Source: Nilaparvata lugens (lineage: Eukaryota; Arthropoda; Insecta; Hemiptera; Delphacidae). Taken from it: 64,000 bases of DNA. A program made the position numbers and the translations under genes. Where the stretch lies: contig NC_052507.1 of NCBI RefSeq assembly GCF_014356525.2, forward strand, positions 6,953,561 through 7,017,560. Reading direction: 5' to 3'. Of this stretch, positions 11,601 to 21,735 are shown one piece after another. Under the pieces are notes generated by a model, which saw nothing but the letters and a program-made list of their open reading frames with translations, ran no database searches and had not been told where the DNA came from. Numbering within the stretch: the stretch's first letter is position 1; each line of letters starts with the position of its first letter.

Positions 11601-14600
11601 AGGTAAATTTTAATCTAATGTAATTTGTTATAGCTACATGTGCAGTACTCGATTCCAGTACGAGGACACCGGCTTCAGAAACATGGTACGACGTTTCGAC
11701 GAGATCTTCTGGGAAATTAACCAGGGTTACGTGGTCGACTTTCTGCCCTGGTTGCAGCCGTTCTACGCTCGCCACCTCGACAAGCTGGCCGGCTGGACTA
11801 GAGACATTCGCCGATTCGTGCACGAGCGAGTGGTCGAGGAACGCGTGCGACCGACTACCACAAAGGTATTTACTAATCACCTATTCTCGTATGATCATGA
11901 TAGAGATGGGAACAACAAGATGCATAGGTTCCAACAATAGTCTTAATAGAATGATTAACTTAATACAATGATTTACTGTCTTAATGCCCATGATTTTCAC
12001 CTTAATCAATTCATATATATTTTGCTGTGTAATTCACCGCCTCTTGGGACTCCAGTCGCTCTTCCTATCATAAAGGTTATTATCATAAAGGTTTAGTACA
12101 GAAATCACACATGTATTAAAGATGTATGGTTTCTTAAATGAACTGAATATTAATATATCGATAGCATTAATATTGAAAGGCTTGACTTTCATTTGTGGGA
12201 AATTTTATTTTATTTTATGAAATTGGGATGAAAAGAAGTTTTGGACTGTAGTCTGTTTCTTTGTCCTTAATTCGATTGTAAATGATAAATAAATAAAATT
12301 AATATTCAATGTCATTTCTGTTTCCCAAGGAAACATTGAATTAGTGTTGCTTCTCTATGAAACGATGTATTTACATTAGAAGATGCATTTCAGTTAAAAA
12401 TTGAAAATGACAAAAAAAATTGATATGAGTGATTTCTCAAATAAGCGATTAGTATGTTCTTAATAGGTTTCAACCTATAATGTGGAACAATCCATCAAAA
12501 TCTACTCTCGCAGTATTCATTTCCTAACTAGTATTGATATGGAAGAATGAGCTTCATTAGTGTATAATTATACTTGTTTATATTACTTTCAGCATTGTAT
12601 TATGTATTACTAAGTCTTAAGCCGGGTCCACACTGAAAAAATATTCGACATACATGTTCGGCAAACATGTTTGTTGAGAGGCTCAGGGACAAACATTTTA
12701 AAAAGATTGGACATTCATTGTTTGTCAAACAAAAAATTACTGTTTTCCAAACATTTTCAGTGTTTGCTGTACTGTAAAACATAGAACCTATTCTCCCCAC
12801 TTATAATATTTTGTTTGGTGATGCGTCCACACTGGCCACGGGCAAACATTGTTTGTCAAACATAAAAAAAATTTGCCCAAACATTTTCAACAAACATGTT
12901 TGTAGAACATTTGCCCAGTGTGGGCACGGCTTAAGTTCATTTTGTTTAGAGTGTGAGCCATCCCTCCACACAGGTTTAACTTAAAAGAGGGATGCACTGT
13001 TGTGGAAATTCACGTTATCTTATATTATGCGACAAAACAAGATTCTAATAGTATCTATTAGATTCAAAATTTGCTCGTTTATCTGAGTATTGAAGAGTGT
13101 AAATTGTATTTTGAAAAGTGAAAGTGACATAACCAACATTTTGATTTGGACAGTATAGTATAAATTGGAAATGGGACAGTTTTGGGCATGAGCCTGTTGT
13201 GCCTTTCCACATGTTAAGTATTTGTACACAATGTAAATAAATAACTAAAACGTTCTGTATTATTATATTAATTTGAATTTCTGCTACATTGTAAACTTGC
13301 AGTGGAATAAATGAATGATTATTATTTCAAAAACTTCAATGAAATATGTAGTATCACGGTTTATTCTCTTTGTCCCGGTTGCTCAAAATCCTGTTAAATT
13401 TTTAATCATGATTAAATGTCACTAGAACCTTCAATCACAGAAGCCTTCTTTTCAAAAAAAATTTCTCTGGTTGGTTCCCGTTGCATTTATTTATTTTGGT
13501 ACTAATACCATCAAAGTAGAATGGCCAACATGTTGTGTTTGTTTCAATATAAGAGTAGCCTACGGTGATCTCTATATATAAATTTTATAGTTACCTCAGA
13601 CAGTCGACAGACCATAAGTAGTTACTTGTCAGCGAAAAAACCTTAAATAAAAGAATTTTAAAAACATAGGAATTTTCAAAAAATATGAAATGTATATTAA
13701 TAACAACTATGTTATTATTTTTTGTTTGAAACCTTGAAAACATAGGAATTTTCAAAAAATATAAAATGTATATTAATAACAACTATGTTATTATTTTTTG
13801 TTTTCAAGACACTATTATTCTATTCAATGTTTGTTTCCATTACTATTATTCTATTCTATTCATAATTGAGTAATTTGTTGGGAATGATAAATTAACTATA
13901 AATAACTATTTAACTAATAATAACTAAATAAATAACTATTTTTTGATGTTGTGGAACTCCTCCAGAACCGAAAACACGCTGTTTTTAACTGTATTATCCA
14001 CTTTTATAAATTCAAGCTGTAATTGAATAAATGAAGTTGACGACTAAGAAAGAGTTGAAGTCTTGAGTTTCTTTATCCATTACGAACTGCTATAATTGTT
14101 CAATCAAGTTTTAACACTAAATTGACGACTTGCATACAATGATAGTTATTGTGAAAAATATGACATATTTACTCACTGGCTGGTGCATGCTTTAAAGTCG
14201 ACAATGACTGTTGAATCCCTTGTGATTGGAACGCTCGATCAGTGAGTAAATATTTCATATTTTTTATAATTATTATATTCTGTAGTGTTAAAACATTATG
14301 AATCAATTAGCAGTTCGTAATGGATAAAGAAACTCAAGACTTCTACTCTTTTTTATTCGTCAACTCCACTTTTATTAATTCAATTACAGCTTGAATTTAT
14401 AAAAGTGAAAATTTATATAAATTCAAGCTGTAATTGAATTAATAAAAGTGAAGAATTCAGATCAAAACAGTGTTTTCAATTCTGGAAGAGTTCCACAACA
14501 TCAGTAAATATTCAAAAAATTCATCATTACCAACAAATTGATTGATTGTAATTGATGAATGTTAAGTGACACATAACCTAGCTACATTTGGACTGTTGTA

Positions 14601-17600
14601 TAAATTAGAATTGGAACCGTTTTGGGCTTATAAGCCTGTGGTACTTTTCTGTACGTTGTGTAATTATGAATGATTAAATTATTCTATTCTAAATCAATAA
14701 ATACAATAAAAAAACTTGTAGTATTATCAAAAACTTTGAAATGAAGGGTACTACAAGTTTTTATATTGTTTTTATTAATTTGTACAAAAATAGCCCATAT
14801 AAGTGAAGTGTTTTTATTCTATTCTGTTATATTATGTCGGCAATCTAGTGTTAAAACAGTGTTTTAAATTCTATGGGAATGATGCGAATGTGAGTAATCT
14901 CCAGGTGAAAAATGTTTGAATAAATTATTTTTTATTAAATTAGGACGGTGAACAGACCACAAACAGCAGCGCAGAAACGGAACCTAAGGACTTCACAGAC
15001 GCACTTCTGGCTCATTTGAAGGAAGACCCCTCCCTCGGCTGGCATCACATTCTCTATGAGTTGGAGGACTTCCTCGGAGGTCACTCGGCGGTCGGAAACC
15101 TCGCCATGCTTGTGCTCACTGCTATCGTCAGGAATCCTCAGGTCAGAACTAAGATTGAGCTGAATAACTAAGATTAATTATTCAATTTGTTGTCACACTT
15201 ATGCCTGGCTTCACCAAACCCAGTCAATATATTTCCCGGGTACGGGATTCACAAGTGTGCACTAGGATTCTCGATGGTAACTATTGTCATAAAAGTAATA
15301 TGTTCCAGTGCACTCGTTGTAAAGCATATCTTCAAGAAATACCCCCACGTTTTAAAGCATATCTTCAAGAAATACCCCCACGTTTTAAAGCATATCTTCA
15401 ATAATTACCCCCTCGTTTTAAAGCATATTTTCAAGAAATACCCCTCAGTTGATAGATAATAACGTTTTTTAAGAACTCCAACTCCAGTTATAGAGTATAA
15501 GACAAGTCAGGTCAATAACTCATCAAAAGATCAATATTTACATAATAGTGTTTACAACACTAAGTACGGTAAATCAAACCTAGTCTTGGTTTGAAAGGAA
15601 CTCTTGTACACTAGTAGTTCTGTGAACAGTAGACCTCACGCAGTATTCTCATCCACAAGTACCTGATTGAAACTATAGACCTTATGGGAGGAAATACAGC
15701 AATAGACTGGCTTCTCCACACATCTGTGTAACCACTTGTCAGCTGATTTATGATGAATAATTATTATATAGTCTGATTTTTATTCCAATATTGGCCTATG
15801 AAGGAGGCTCCTTTTCCCTTCTATATTATCCTTGAAATGCAAAATTTCCAAAAACCTTGTATATACGTCGACACGCAATTAAAAATGGAACATACCTGTC
15901 AAATTTCATGAAAATCAATTACCGCGTTTCGCCGTAAATGCGCAACATATAAACATTTGAACATTCAAACATTAAGAGAAATGCCAAACCGTCCACTTGA
16001 ATCTAAGACCTCACTTGCTCGGTCAATACAAATACTCTCAATTAAATATTTTTCCAAATGTCTTTTGAATCTTCAAATCATTTTGATGAGGATTTGTGGT
16101 AACCTGTTATAAAATTTCCTTCCAATAATCATTCAATTATATCTAGAAAATACCTTCCAGACCAATAATACCTGTAAGTTGATTTGACAATTTAATTGTG
16201 AATAACAACTTTATCGAATAAGTTACGGTATGACAAAACAACAAAACAAGGTAAAGATCGGATAAATTCAGTAAGTTTGTAGATCATGTAACCTATGTGT
16301 AGCCTATATATTTGTAATTATTATTTAACGAAAATCCTAAATAAATGCTGTAAATCACCCCGAAGACTTCTGCTACTGCAGACATTGACAACAGGGTTAA
16401 CAGCTAGATGGAGATTCGATGAGAACTACTATCCAAAGATTATTTGCCAGCCCGGAATCGAACCCGGTACCTCCCAATTGCTAGTCAGGAATGCTTACCC
16501 TTACACCAAACTGACAATCTCTGAATAGCAGCGCTCATTTTATACGAAGCCATAGCGGCCAACTAGTATACAGATGGAATTAATAATAGAGAATGCATTT
16601 ATTCAAATGCCAATTAATATATAATTATTATTTAACGAAAATCCTAAATAAATGCTGTAAATCACCCCGAAGACTTCTGCTACTGCAGACATTGACAACT
16701 GGGTTAACAGCTAGATGCAAATTCGATGAGAATTAAATGAGCGCTGCTATCCAGAGATTGTCAGTTTGGTGTAAGGGTAAGCATTCCTGTCTAGCAATTG
16801 GGAGGTACCGGGTTCGATTCCCGGGCTGGCAAATGATTTTTGGATAGTAGTTCTCATCGAATTTCCATCTAGCTGTTAACCCTGTTGTCAATGTCTGCAG
16901 TAGCAGAAGTCTTCGGGGTGATTTACAGCATTTATTTAGGATTTTCGTTAAATAATAATTATATATTAATTAGCATTTGAATAAATGCATTCTCTATTAT
17001 TAATTCCATCTATATATTTGTATTTATGACGACTGTGATATACATGCATTCCTTGCTATTGTATTTATACAGAAATAAAGAATTTAAATTTTAAATTTGA
17101 ATCATTCTAGGCTTTAAAAGAGCTAAGCTCAATATAAAATATTCCTGAACATCTTCATAATTCACTAAACCAATAATTGAATAAACGCTTAGTTATTCCT
17201 TGTTTTCACGATTCTAGTGGACGATCTAGTTATACTTGGAAGCTATGGCCCGCCACGTTAGGAGGGGATATGGAACCTTTTATCACGATTACTGAAAGTG
17301 ATTTGAACTGTGTATCCACTTAAAGGTACTGGAATCAGAAAACCGGCCATTAATACAGAACGAAATGCATTAGCTGAAACGTTCTTTAATCAGTATTAAG
17401 TTTGTAGCGTGAATAAGTCTCTTCAATTAATCAGTATTAAATAGTGAAATTGCAATGAATCATTTTCATAATTATATCATAATAATGAATTATGTTAAGT
17501 GACTCTTAGGTAGGCCTACACAATTTACTTTACAATTCACTCTTCGTATCAATATATAATATGTATTGTAAAATTTCACTAGTTTAATTCATCAAATTTT

Positions 17601-19869
17601 TTCTCACAGGTTGGTAAGAAAATCCAGGAAGAAGTAGATAGAATCACGAAGGGAACAAGGAGCATAAATCTGTTCGACAAAGCTGATATGCCCTACACAG
17701 AGGCCACCATACTGGAAACACTCAGGACCACATCTTCACCCATTGTTCCACACGTTGCTACACAGCATACAACAATTGCCGGTAATTTATTATTACAATA
17801 TTATTCATTATCACAGTCATTTCTACCAAAGAAAACTAGAATATATACCTATTTTACAATACTATTATCCTTGATTCCTATTCTTATCCTCCTTGTTGCT
17901 ACCCTATTACAACGGATCAAGTCAAGTCAAGTCAAAAATAAGTTTATTTCCAAATCTTTCTAAGATTATAAAAGTTACATACAGCGCTTAAAAGTAAACA
18001 ATATACAAATCAAAAATGATACAAAACGTGTTCATTATACTATCATACCTAATGATTTACAATGTAACAGTTATAATTATATTATAATTTCAGTTGTAAT
18101 TTCACATGGAAATGTGCCTACATAGGTGTAAAACCTGAGCGTAGACACGAGTCTATGTGGGGAAAATTCACAAGTTTTGTATATCCTTTTATTCATGTAC
18201 TGCATACTGAATTTGTGGAAATAACTTCATTTGATTTGATTCGATAACAATATTGATTAGAAAACCACTTTTAGAACTTTTAAATTTCATTATTTTCGGG
18301 CACATAATATATTGTTTGTCCTAAAGCTTTGACCCTTGTTTATCATTCTTGTAATTAAGTTATATTTTGTCAATCTACTTATATTGAAGTAGATTGAACC
18401 AAAATAACACCCACACCTTAAGCTTTAACTGTTTTGTAACAAAATGACACCATTCTCAACTCTGTAAGTAATTTCAGAGTGTTAACGAGACGAAATCCTC
18501 TTGGAGAGTCTGCGAGATATGCAGGAAACATGTCGACTAGAAATTCATTATATTTTATGTTTCCAAAAGTGTATGAATACAATGTTAGTTCTGATGGCTT
18601 TAGAACTTCTGGCTTTATCCAGATTTTGATTAATCTTTATTCAGAGCTAGTTTACTGTATAACGAGTAACTATACTAGTAGCATAGATAGTATACAGTAA
18701 TACAGTTACTGTTCTTTATACATTAATTGTAGTTTGGACCAACCCCAGCCTGAGAAGAGCAGCTTAGGGTTGAGCCTGTTCTTCTCTCTCCCAATCATAG
18801 CGAAATTATAATATAGGGTGATTATAAAAGGACTTTACAACTTTGAAAGCACAAAAATATTTATTGAAATTACTTAAAAAGTTGAGAACGGTGTCATTTT
18901 GTTACAAAACACTTCAAGTTTAAAGTGTGGGTGTTATTTTGATTCAATGTGACAGCCGTTGGTAATGAGACATACAACCAACGGCTGTCACATCGAACCA
19001 AAATAACACCCACACCTTTAACTTAAAGTGTTTTGTAACAAAATGACACCATTCTCAACTCTGTAAGTAATTTGAATAAATATTTATGTGCTTTCAAAGT
19101 TATAAAGTCCTTTTATAAATATCCTGTATAATTTTTGATATTGTAAGAAATGAGAATAACTTTATGTCTACTTATGAGTTGAGCCTCTTGCTCTCTCCCA
19201 ATCATAACTAATATAATTTAATTTGTGATATTGTTTTAATAAATGAAAATTGTTCTATAGTGAGGTCCACGTTATAATGACAGTATTTGATCAACTTTGG
19301 TTTTGCTATCCTTGTCTATCATTCGACAAAGCCGGTGGTACTATCCTTTTCTAGGTCCGCAGCGATGCCAATTATGTTTTTGTCAGTGTAGGAATATAAT
19401 TAATCAATGAAGAGAATCGGCATCGCCATCCTTTTATCTTTATCCAATGCCATTATAACGTGGACCTCACTATAGCTCTACTAATACACTAAATGACTAA
19501 TTCATGTTTTCTTTTGTAACAGACTACCCAGTCAAGAAAGGCACAATCGTCTTCCTCAACAACTACGAGTTGAACACAGCAGCCGAGTACTGGGAAGCGG
19601 CCGACGAGTTCCGACCGGAACGGTTCATCAGCAACGAGGGACAAATTAAGAAACCAGAGTTCTTCATTCCGTTCAGCACGGGAAAGCGCACATGCATTGG
19701 ACAGAAACTGGTGAACGGATTCTGTTTTGTGCTCATCACACGGCTGTTGCAGCACTACGACATAGCAGCTGTGGATTTGGACCTGATTGACACGAGGCCG
19801 GCGTGTGTTGCCTTGCCTCCCGACTCATTCCCACTCAAGATCACGCACAGGGCTAAGGTTGTCACGTAG
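8317..19869 (+). CDS. CYP307: CYP307-family cytochrome P450 (Spook-type ecdysteroid biosynthesis enzyme), 5' end missing
   Basis: Join of 8317-8539, 11634-11865, 14944-15141, 17610-17781 and 19523-19869. The five exons agree in phase at every junction and give about 390 C-terminal residues of a P450 (family length about 500). Seen: K-helix ETLR, PERF, and the heme loop FSTGKRTCIG with the axial cysteine. CYP307-type signatures are DWSSLQ near the C helix, I-helix FLGGHSAVGN, and SSPIVPHVAT after the K helix. Known for the family: CYP307 enzymes (Spook, Spookier, Spookiest) act in the 'black box' between 7-dehydrocholesterol and ketodiol in ecdysteroid synthesis, as ER-anchored monooxygenases in the prothoracic gland. 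The first exon here starts inside a codon, so roughly 110-130 residues (anchor and proline-rich hinge) lie upstream; I saw no such exon in 1-8316. Whether it is CYP307A or CYP307B cannot be settled by eye. Introns of about 2-3 kb are filled with mobile elements. Confidence 0.93.
8627..8930 (-). mobile_element. probable non-LTR retrotransposon 3' end with (CAAT)n tail
   Basis: A (TTGA)n run at 8627-8659 is followed by GAGTACTTTATTTATGTAGA. On the minus strand this reads as an AATAAA-type end with a simple-repeat tail. Lies in a CYP307 intron. Confidence 0.5.
9055..9372. mobile_element. TA-type MITE, inverted copy lacking full tips
   Basis: Inverted relative of the copy at 10090-10444 (GGCAACAGAGCAAAGCGAGA; CTGATACAGGTTTATTGAT). 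Confidence 0.75.
9390..10067 (+). mobile_element. Helitron-like element
   Basis: Starts TCTATATATATAAAAGCGAA and ends GACGGCTAG, inserted between A and T, as Helitrons do (5' TC, 3' CTRR). A (CACT)n run lies at 9418-9450. The last 220 bp (9847-10067) are an inverted pair of the 3' end: CTAGCCGTCAGGCTCGCTTC at the left mirrors the terminus. No Rep/helicase ORF, so non-autonomous. Confidence 0.6.
10090..10444. mobile_element. TA-type MITE, full long form
   Basis: TAGTGAGGTCCACGTTATAA at the left, ATAACGTGGACCTCACTATA at the right; internal sequence as in 2739-3107. A + strand open frame inside it is not a gene. Confidence 0.9.
10650..11545 (+). mobile_element. element N2
   Basis: Begins CTTTCCTTGCCCTAT and ends GTGTACCACACCAGA, flanked by TTTTTCA on both sides. 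A small piece (about 10657-10692) of the neighbouring MITE is inserted or exchanged near its start. Contains a (TG)n run at 10812-10828. Confidence 0.8.
11634..11865 (+). CDS. CYP307: CYP307 exon b (F-G region)
   Basis: Acceptor tttgttatag and donor ACAAAG|gtattt; 232 nt. The first base completes the AG|C serine codon from the previous exon, and the exon ends in phase 0. It encodes SYMCSTRFQYED at the start and VVDFLPWLQPFY in the middle, the substrate-channel helices that are variable among P450s. Phase and GC content agree with the neighbours. Confidence 0.92.
11866..12616. other. CYP307 intron, no recognised feature
   Basis: AT-rich intronic DNA; nothing supported. Confidence 0.3.
12621..12930. 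mobile_element. TTAA-flanked MITE (piggyBac-like target)
   Basis: Inverted ends GCCGGGTCCACACTG / CAGTGTGGGCACGGC between TTAA at 12617-12620 and 12931-12934. Interior is built of repeated AAACATGTTTG and TGTTTGTCAAAC motifs. Confidence 0.85.
12935..13370. other. CYP307 intron, no recognised feature
   Basis: AT-rich; the short minus frame at 13020-13229 is unsupported. Confidence 0.3.
13372..13489. mobile_element. MITE of the GCCCGGTTG family, truncated
   Basis: CCCGGTTGCTCAAAATCCTG, TTAATCATGATTAAATG and a CAATCACAGAAGCC core resemble 4414-4577; the right arm is cut off. Confidence 0.6.
13640..13805. repeat. tandem duplication, about 79 bp x 2
   Basis: AAAACATAGGAATTTTCAAA followed by AACAACTATGTTATTATTTT occurs twice. 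Confidence 0.8.
13950..14510. mobile_element. large foldback element
   Basis: Arms: GTTGTGGAACTCCTCCAGAA ... CTTGAGTTTCTTTATCCATT on the left and the complement on the right, ending GAAGAGTTCCACAACAT. An additional small inverted pair (TTCAAGCTGTAATTGAAT) repeats within the right arm. Confidence 0.8.
14511..14943. other. CYP307 intron, AT-rich
   Basis: A short inverted pair around ACTACAAGTTTTT (14715-14765) is visible; otherwise nothing. Confidence 0.35.
14944..15141 (+). CDS. CYP307: CYP307 exon c (I helix)
   Basis: Acceptor ttaaattag and donor CCTCAG|gtcaga; 198 nt, 66 codons, phase 0 at both ends. Contains EDFLGGHSAVGNLAM. Most P450s have (A/G)Gx(D/E)T here, the acid-alcohol pair that helps dioxygen protonation; this exon has GGHSA. 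As far as I recall this is typical of CYP307, so it supports the family call and is not evidence of inactivation. Confidence 0.92.
15317..15455. repeat. minisatellite, 33 bp x 4
   Basis: TTTAAAGCATATCTTCAAGA + AATACCCCCACG repeated. 33 is a multiple of three, so open frames repeat KHIFKKYPHVL; this is a repeat artefact in an intron. Confidence 0.85.
15605..16025 (+). mobile_element. interspersed repeat N1
   Basis: Complete copy from CTAGTAGTTCTGTGAACAGT to CACTTGCTCGGTCAA; see 5043-6303 for the family. Confidence 0.85.
16313..16560 (-). mobile_element. partial copy of foldback element with tRNA-like core
   Basis: Inverted partial copy of the element at 16571-17013, including a tRNA-like segment (16445-16515, minus) with B box GGTTCGATTCC. 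Short + frames here are artefacts. Confidence 0.75.
16571..17013. mobile_element. foldback element with tRNA-like core
   Basis: Arms of about 185 bp start AGATGGAATTAATAATAGAG and include GCATTTATTCAAATGC and CCGAAGACTTCTGCTACTGC. Between them, 16760-16831 (+) is tRNA-like: TTTGGTGTAAGGG as A box and GGTTCGATTCC as B box, with acceptor ends that can pair (GTCAG/CTGGC). The anticodon stem pairs poorly, so this is not called a functional tRNA gene. Related arms are at 57360-57650 and 58665-58800. Confidence 0.8.
17014..17609. other. CYP307 intron, no recognised feature
   Basis: AT-rich; nothing supported. Confidence 0.3.
17610..17781 (+). CDS. CYP307: CYP307 exon d (J-K helices, ExxR)
   Basis: Acceptor tttctcacag and donor GCCG|gtaatt; 172 nt, entering in phase 0 and leaving one base into a codon. 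Begins VGKKIQEEVDRI and contains ETLR (the invariant ExxR of the K helix), then SSPIVPHVATQHTTIA. An open frame running past the donor into the intron is a shadow. Confidence 0.93.
17917..18125 (-). mobile_element. possible non-LTR 3' end with (GACTT)n tail
   Basis: CAAGTCAAGTCAAGTCAAAA then ATAAGTTTATTTCCAAATC; same layout as 8627-8930 and 35760-35830. Full extent unclear. Confidence 0.45.
18395..18478. mobile_element. partial copy of the foldback at 18815-19130
   Basis: AACCAAAATAACACCCACAC and ATGACACCATTCTCAACTCT shared with the full element. Confidence 0.75.
18815..19130. mobile_element. foldback/MITE with TATAAAAGGACTTTA termini
   Basis: Arms of about 145 bp mirror around ATGAGACATACAACCAACGG: TATAAAAGGACTTTACAACT at the left and its diverged complement at the right, with GTCATTTTGTTACAAAACAC inside. 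Ends resemble those of Tc1/mariner-type elements. Confidence 0.8.
19256..19475. mobile_element. TA-type MITE, short subtype
   Basis: Same tips as 10090-10444 but a different middle (CCGGTGGTACTATCC, CTAGGTCCGC). Short-subtype relatives at 32884-33095 and 41628-41805. Confidence 0.9.
19523..19869 (+). CDS. CYP307: CYP307 terminal exon (PERF and heme-binding loop, stop)
   Basis: Acceptor cttttgtaacag; two bases complete the codon split in the previous exon. Contains KGTIVFLNNYELN, RPERF, and the heme-ligand loop FSTGKRTCIGQ. The frame ends at TAG 19867-19869 after ITHRAKVVT. The exon begins just 47 bp after a MITE (19256-19475), so that insertion lies in the acceptor-proximal part of the intron. 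Confidence 0.95.
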
Positions 19870-19884
19870 TAGTACCGACTGTCA

Positions 19885-20420
19885 CTGAGTCAGTCACACA
19901 TTGACTCAGTCACTGACTCTGTCACAATATCGGTCACTGACTCTGACACAATATCAGTCACTGACTAGTCTTGTAATCCTGCTAAAGTCACTCTTAGTGC
20001 CGGTTGCACAACAGCCGGTTAAATTTTAACCGTGATTAATTTCACGAGAACCAATCAGAGAAGCCGTCTTTTCAAAAACGCTTTCTCTGATTGGTTCTCG
20101 TGAAATATCTCACGGTTAAAATTTAACCGGCTGTTGTGCAACCGGGCCATAGGTCTCAAGTTGTCATGTGGTTTTGGACTCAGACACATTATCAGTCAGT
20201 GATTATCAGTCAGTCATTATCAGTCATAGAGAGAGTCAACAATATTAGTCACTGACTCAGTCAACAATGTCAGTCACTGACTCAGTCAACAATATCAGTC
20301 ACTGACTCAGTCACAATAGCAATCACTGACTCAGTCAACAATATCAGTCACTGACTCAGTCAACAATATCAGTCACTGACTCAGTCAACAATATCAGTCA
20401 CTGATTGTTCTAGTAATTCT
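19885..20420. repeat. TGACTCAGTCA-rich tandem array 3' of CYP307
   Basis: Repeats of CAGTCACTGACTCAGTCAAC + AATAT, period about 25 bp, starting about 15 bp after the CYP307 stop and interrupted by the MITE at 19999-20148. Each unit holds TGACTCA, the AP-1/CNC-Maf core. May lie in the 3' UTR. Confidence 0.8.
19999..20148. mobile_element. MITE of the GCCCGGTTG family
   Basis: GTGCCGGTTGCACAACAGCC at the left and the complement at the right, with CCAATCAGAGAAGCC core; inserted in the array. Confidence 0.85.
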
Positions 20421-20441
20421 GCTAACAACTCATACTCTCAG

Positions 20442-20655
20442 GTCTCAAGTTGTCCACTACCTCCTTAAACAAAGCCATGGTGCATTCGTGTGACGTCAGC
20501 ACAGGTAGGGCTCCTACACCAATAAAAACACTAGCTGATATAGATCAGCTGAAATCATCGAATTTTTCTTGGTGTAGGAGCCCTATCTGTGCTGACGTCA
20601 CACGAATGCACTACGGCTTTGTTCAAGGAGGTAGTGGACAACCTGAGACCTGAGA
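20442..20655. mobile_element. palindromic MITE carrying a CRE (TGACGTCA) in each arm
   Basis: Arms: GGTCTCAAGTTGTCCACTAC, CATTCGTGTGACGTCAGCAC, TAGGGCTCCTACACC, mirrored to GACAACCTGAGACC. The + open frame is an artefact of the hairpin. Confidence 0.85.
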
Positions 20656-20939
20656 GTGAGTTTTTAGCAGAATTATTTGTTTACGGAGGTAGTGAGTTGT
20701 CACGTAGCTTTGGACTTAGAGACACCATCTGATACTGACTCAGTCATAATACGGTATTAGTCACTGATTAGTCATGCACTCCTGCTGAAAATCATAAGCA
20801 GTAGAGCAATTTTAATAATGTAGTGATCATTTAATCCCGATAAAAACACACACAGGTCTTGAATTGTAATGTAGTAATACGGTCACAATATCAGTGATTT
20901 GATAAAATTAGTAGAATTGATGGTGATGTTGTGAAATCT

Positions 20940-21110
20940 CTCCATAATAAGAAAACAAAGATATTGTCAAATTTCACTAAAAATTTATTAAAAACTTTAA
21001 AACAGAACATGGTTTCACGTAGTTTACCAACGCATCAACAGCTGTACTGAGACATGAACATGTTTTAATAAATGTTTAGTGAAATTTGACAATATCTTTG
21101 TTTTCTTATC
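20940..21110. mobile_element. small foldback
   Basis: AAGAAAACAAAGATATTGTC + AAATTTCACTAAA at the left is mirrored at 21075-21108. Confidence 0.8.
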
Positions 21111-21448
21111 AGTGATTTGACTGGTCTTGTAATCCTGCTAAAAAACACATACTATTATAAGAAAGCTTCAGCCTGGCCGCTGATTCAATTATTTCATTAT
21201 TTGTGACTTTGACGCATGTATTTGATATCATGCAATTGTTTAAGTGTGAATGTATAGTTATGATAAAAATCTTCAGCTTGATCGCTGATTCAATTAATTT
21301 TTATCAAGTTGACAATCAAGTCAATATTCGTTATTGACATTTCCCTAATAAAGTTTTTGACAATATAGTATCATAATATTATGGTATATTTTTTGAGTAT
21401 CCCTGAAAAAATGTTTAGTGGAAAAGAATTAAAACCTGAATGACGTCT

Positions 21449-21735
21449 AACTTGTATGAATGTTTATGTTTTATTATGAGCTTGTGAATTGAATTAGATG
21501 AGAATAATATATATTTTTCAAGATGCTATATTATGTAATTGTATTTTGTACTATGTATTTGCTTGATGTCAACGATATCAAATTTGTTTTAACTTGTATG
21601 TATGTTTATGTTTTATTATAAGCTTGTGAATTGAATTAGATGAGAATAATATATATTTTTCAAGATGCTATATTATGTACTTGTATTTTGTACTATGTGT
21701 TTGCTTGATGTCAACGATATCAAATTTGTTTTAAC
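21449..21735. repeat. tandem duplication, about 143 bp x 2
   Basis: TTTATGTTTTATTATGAGCT to AACGATATCAAATTTGTTTT occurs twice in a row with few differences. Confidence 0.85.

Noticed and set aside
15187..15459. Repeat protein KHIFKKYPHVL
   Set aside because: 33 bp minisatellite in a CYP307 intron; the frame is open only because 33 is divisible by three.
16445..16831. Two tRNA genes in opposite orientation
   Set aside because: A and B boxes are good but the anticodon arm pairs poorly and both lie in a multi-copy foldback; called tRNA-like.
19489..19755. Minus-strand frame over the CYP307 heme exon
   Set aside because: Antisense shadow of the P450 exon; likewise 11581-11880 and 8325-8558.
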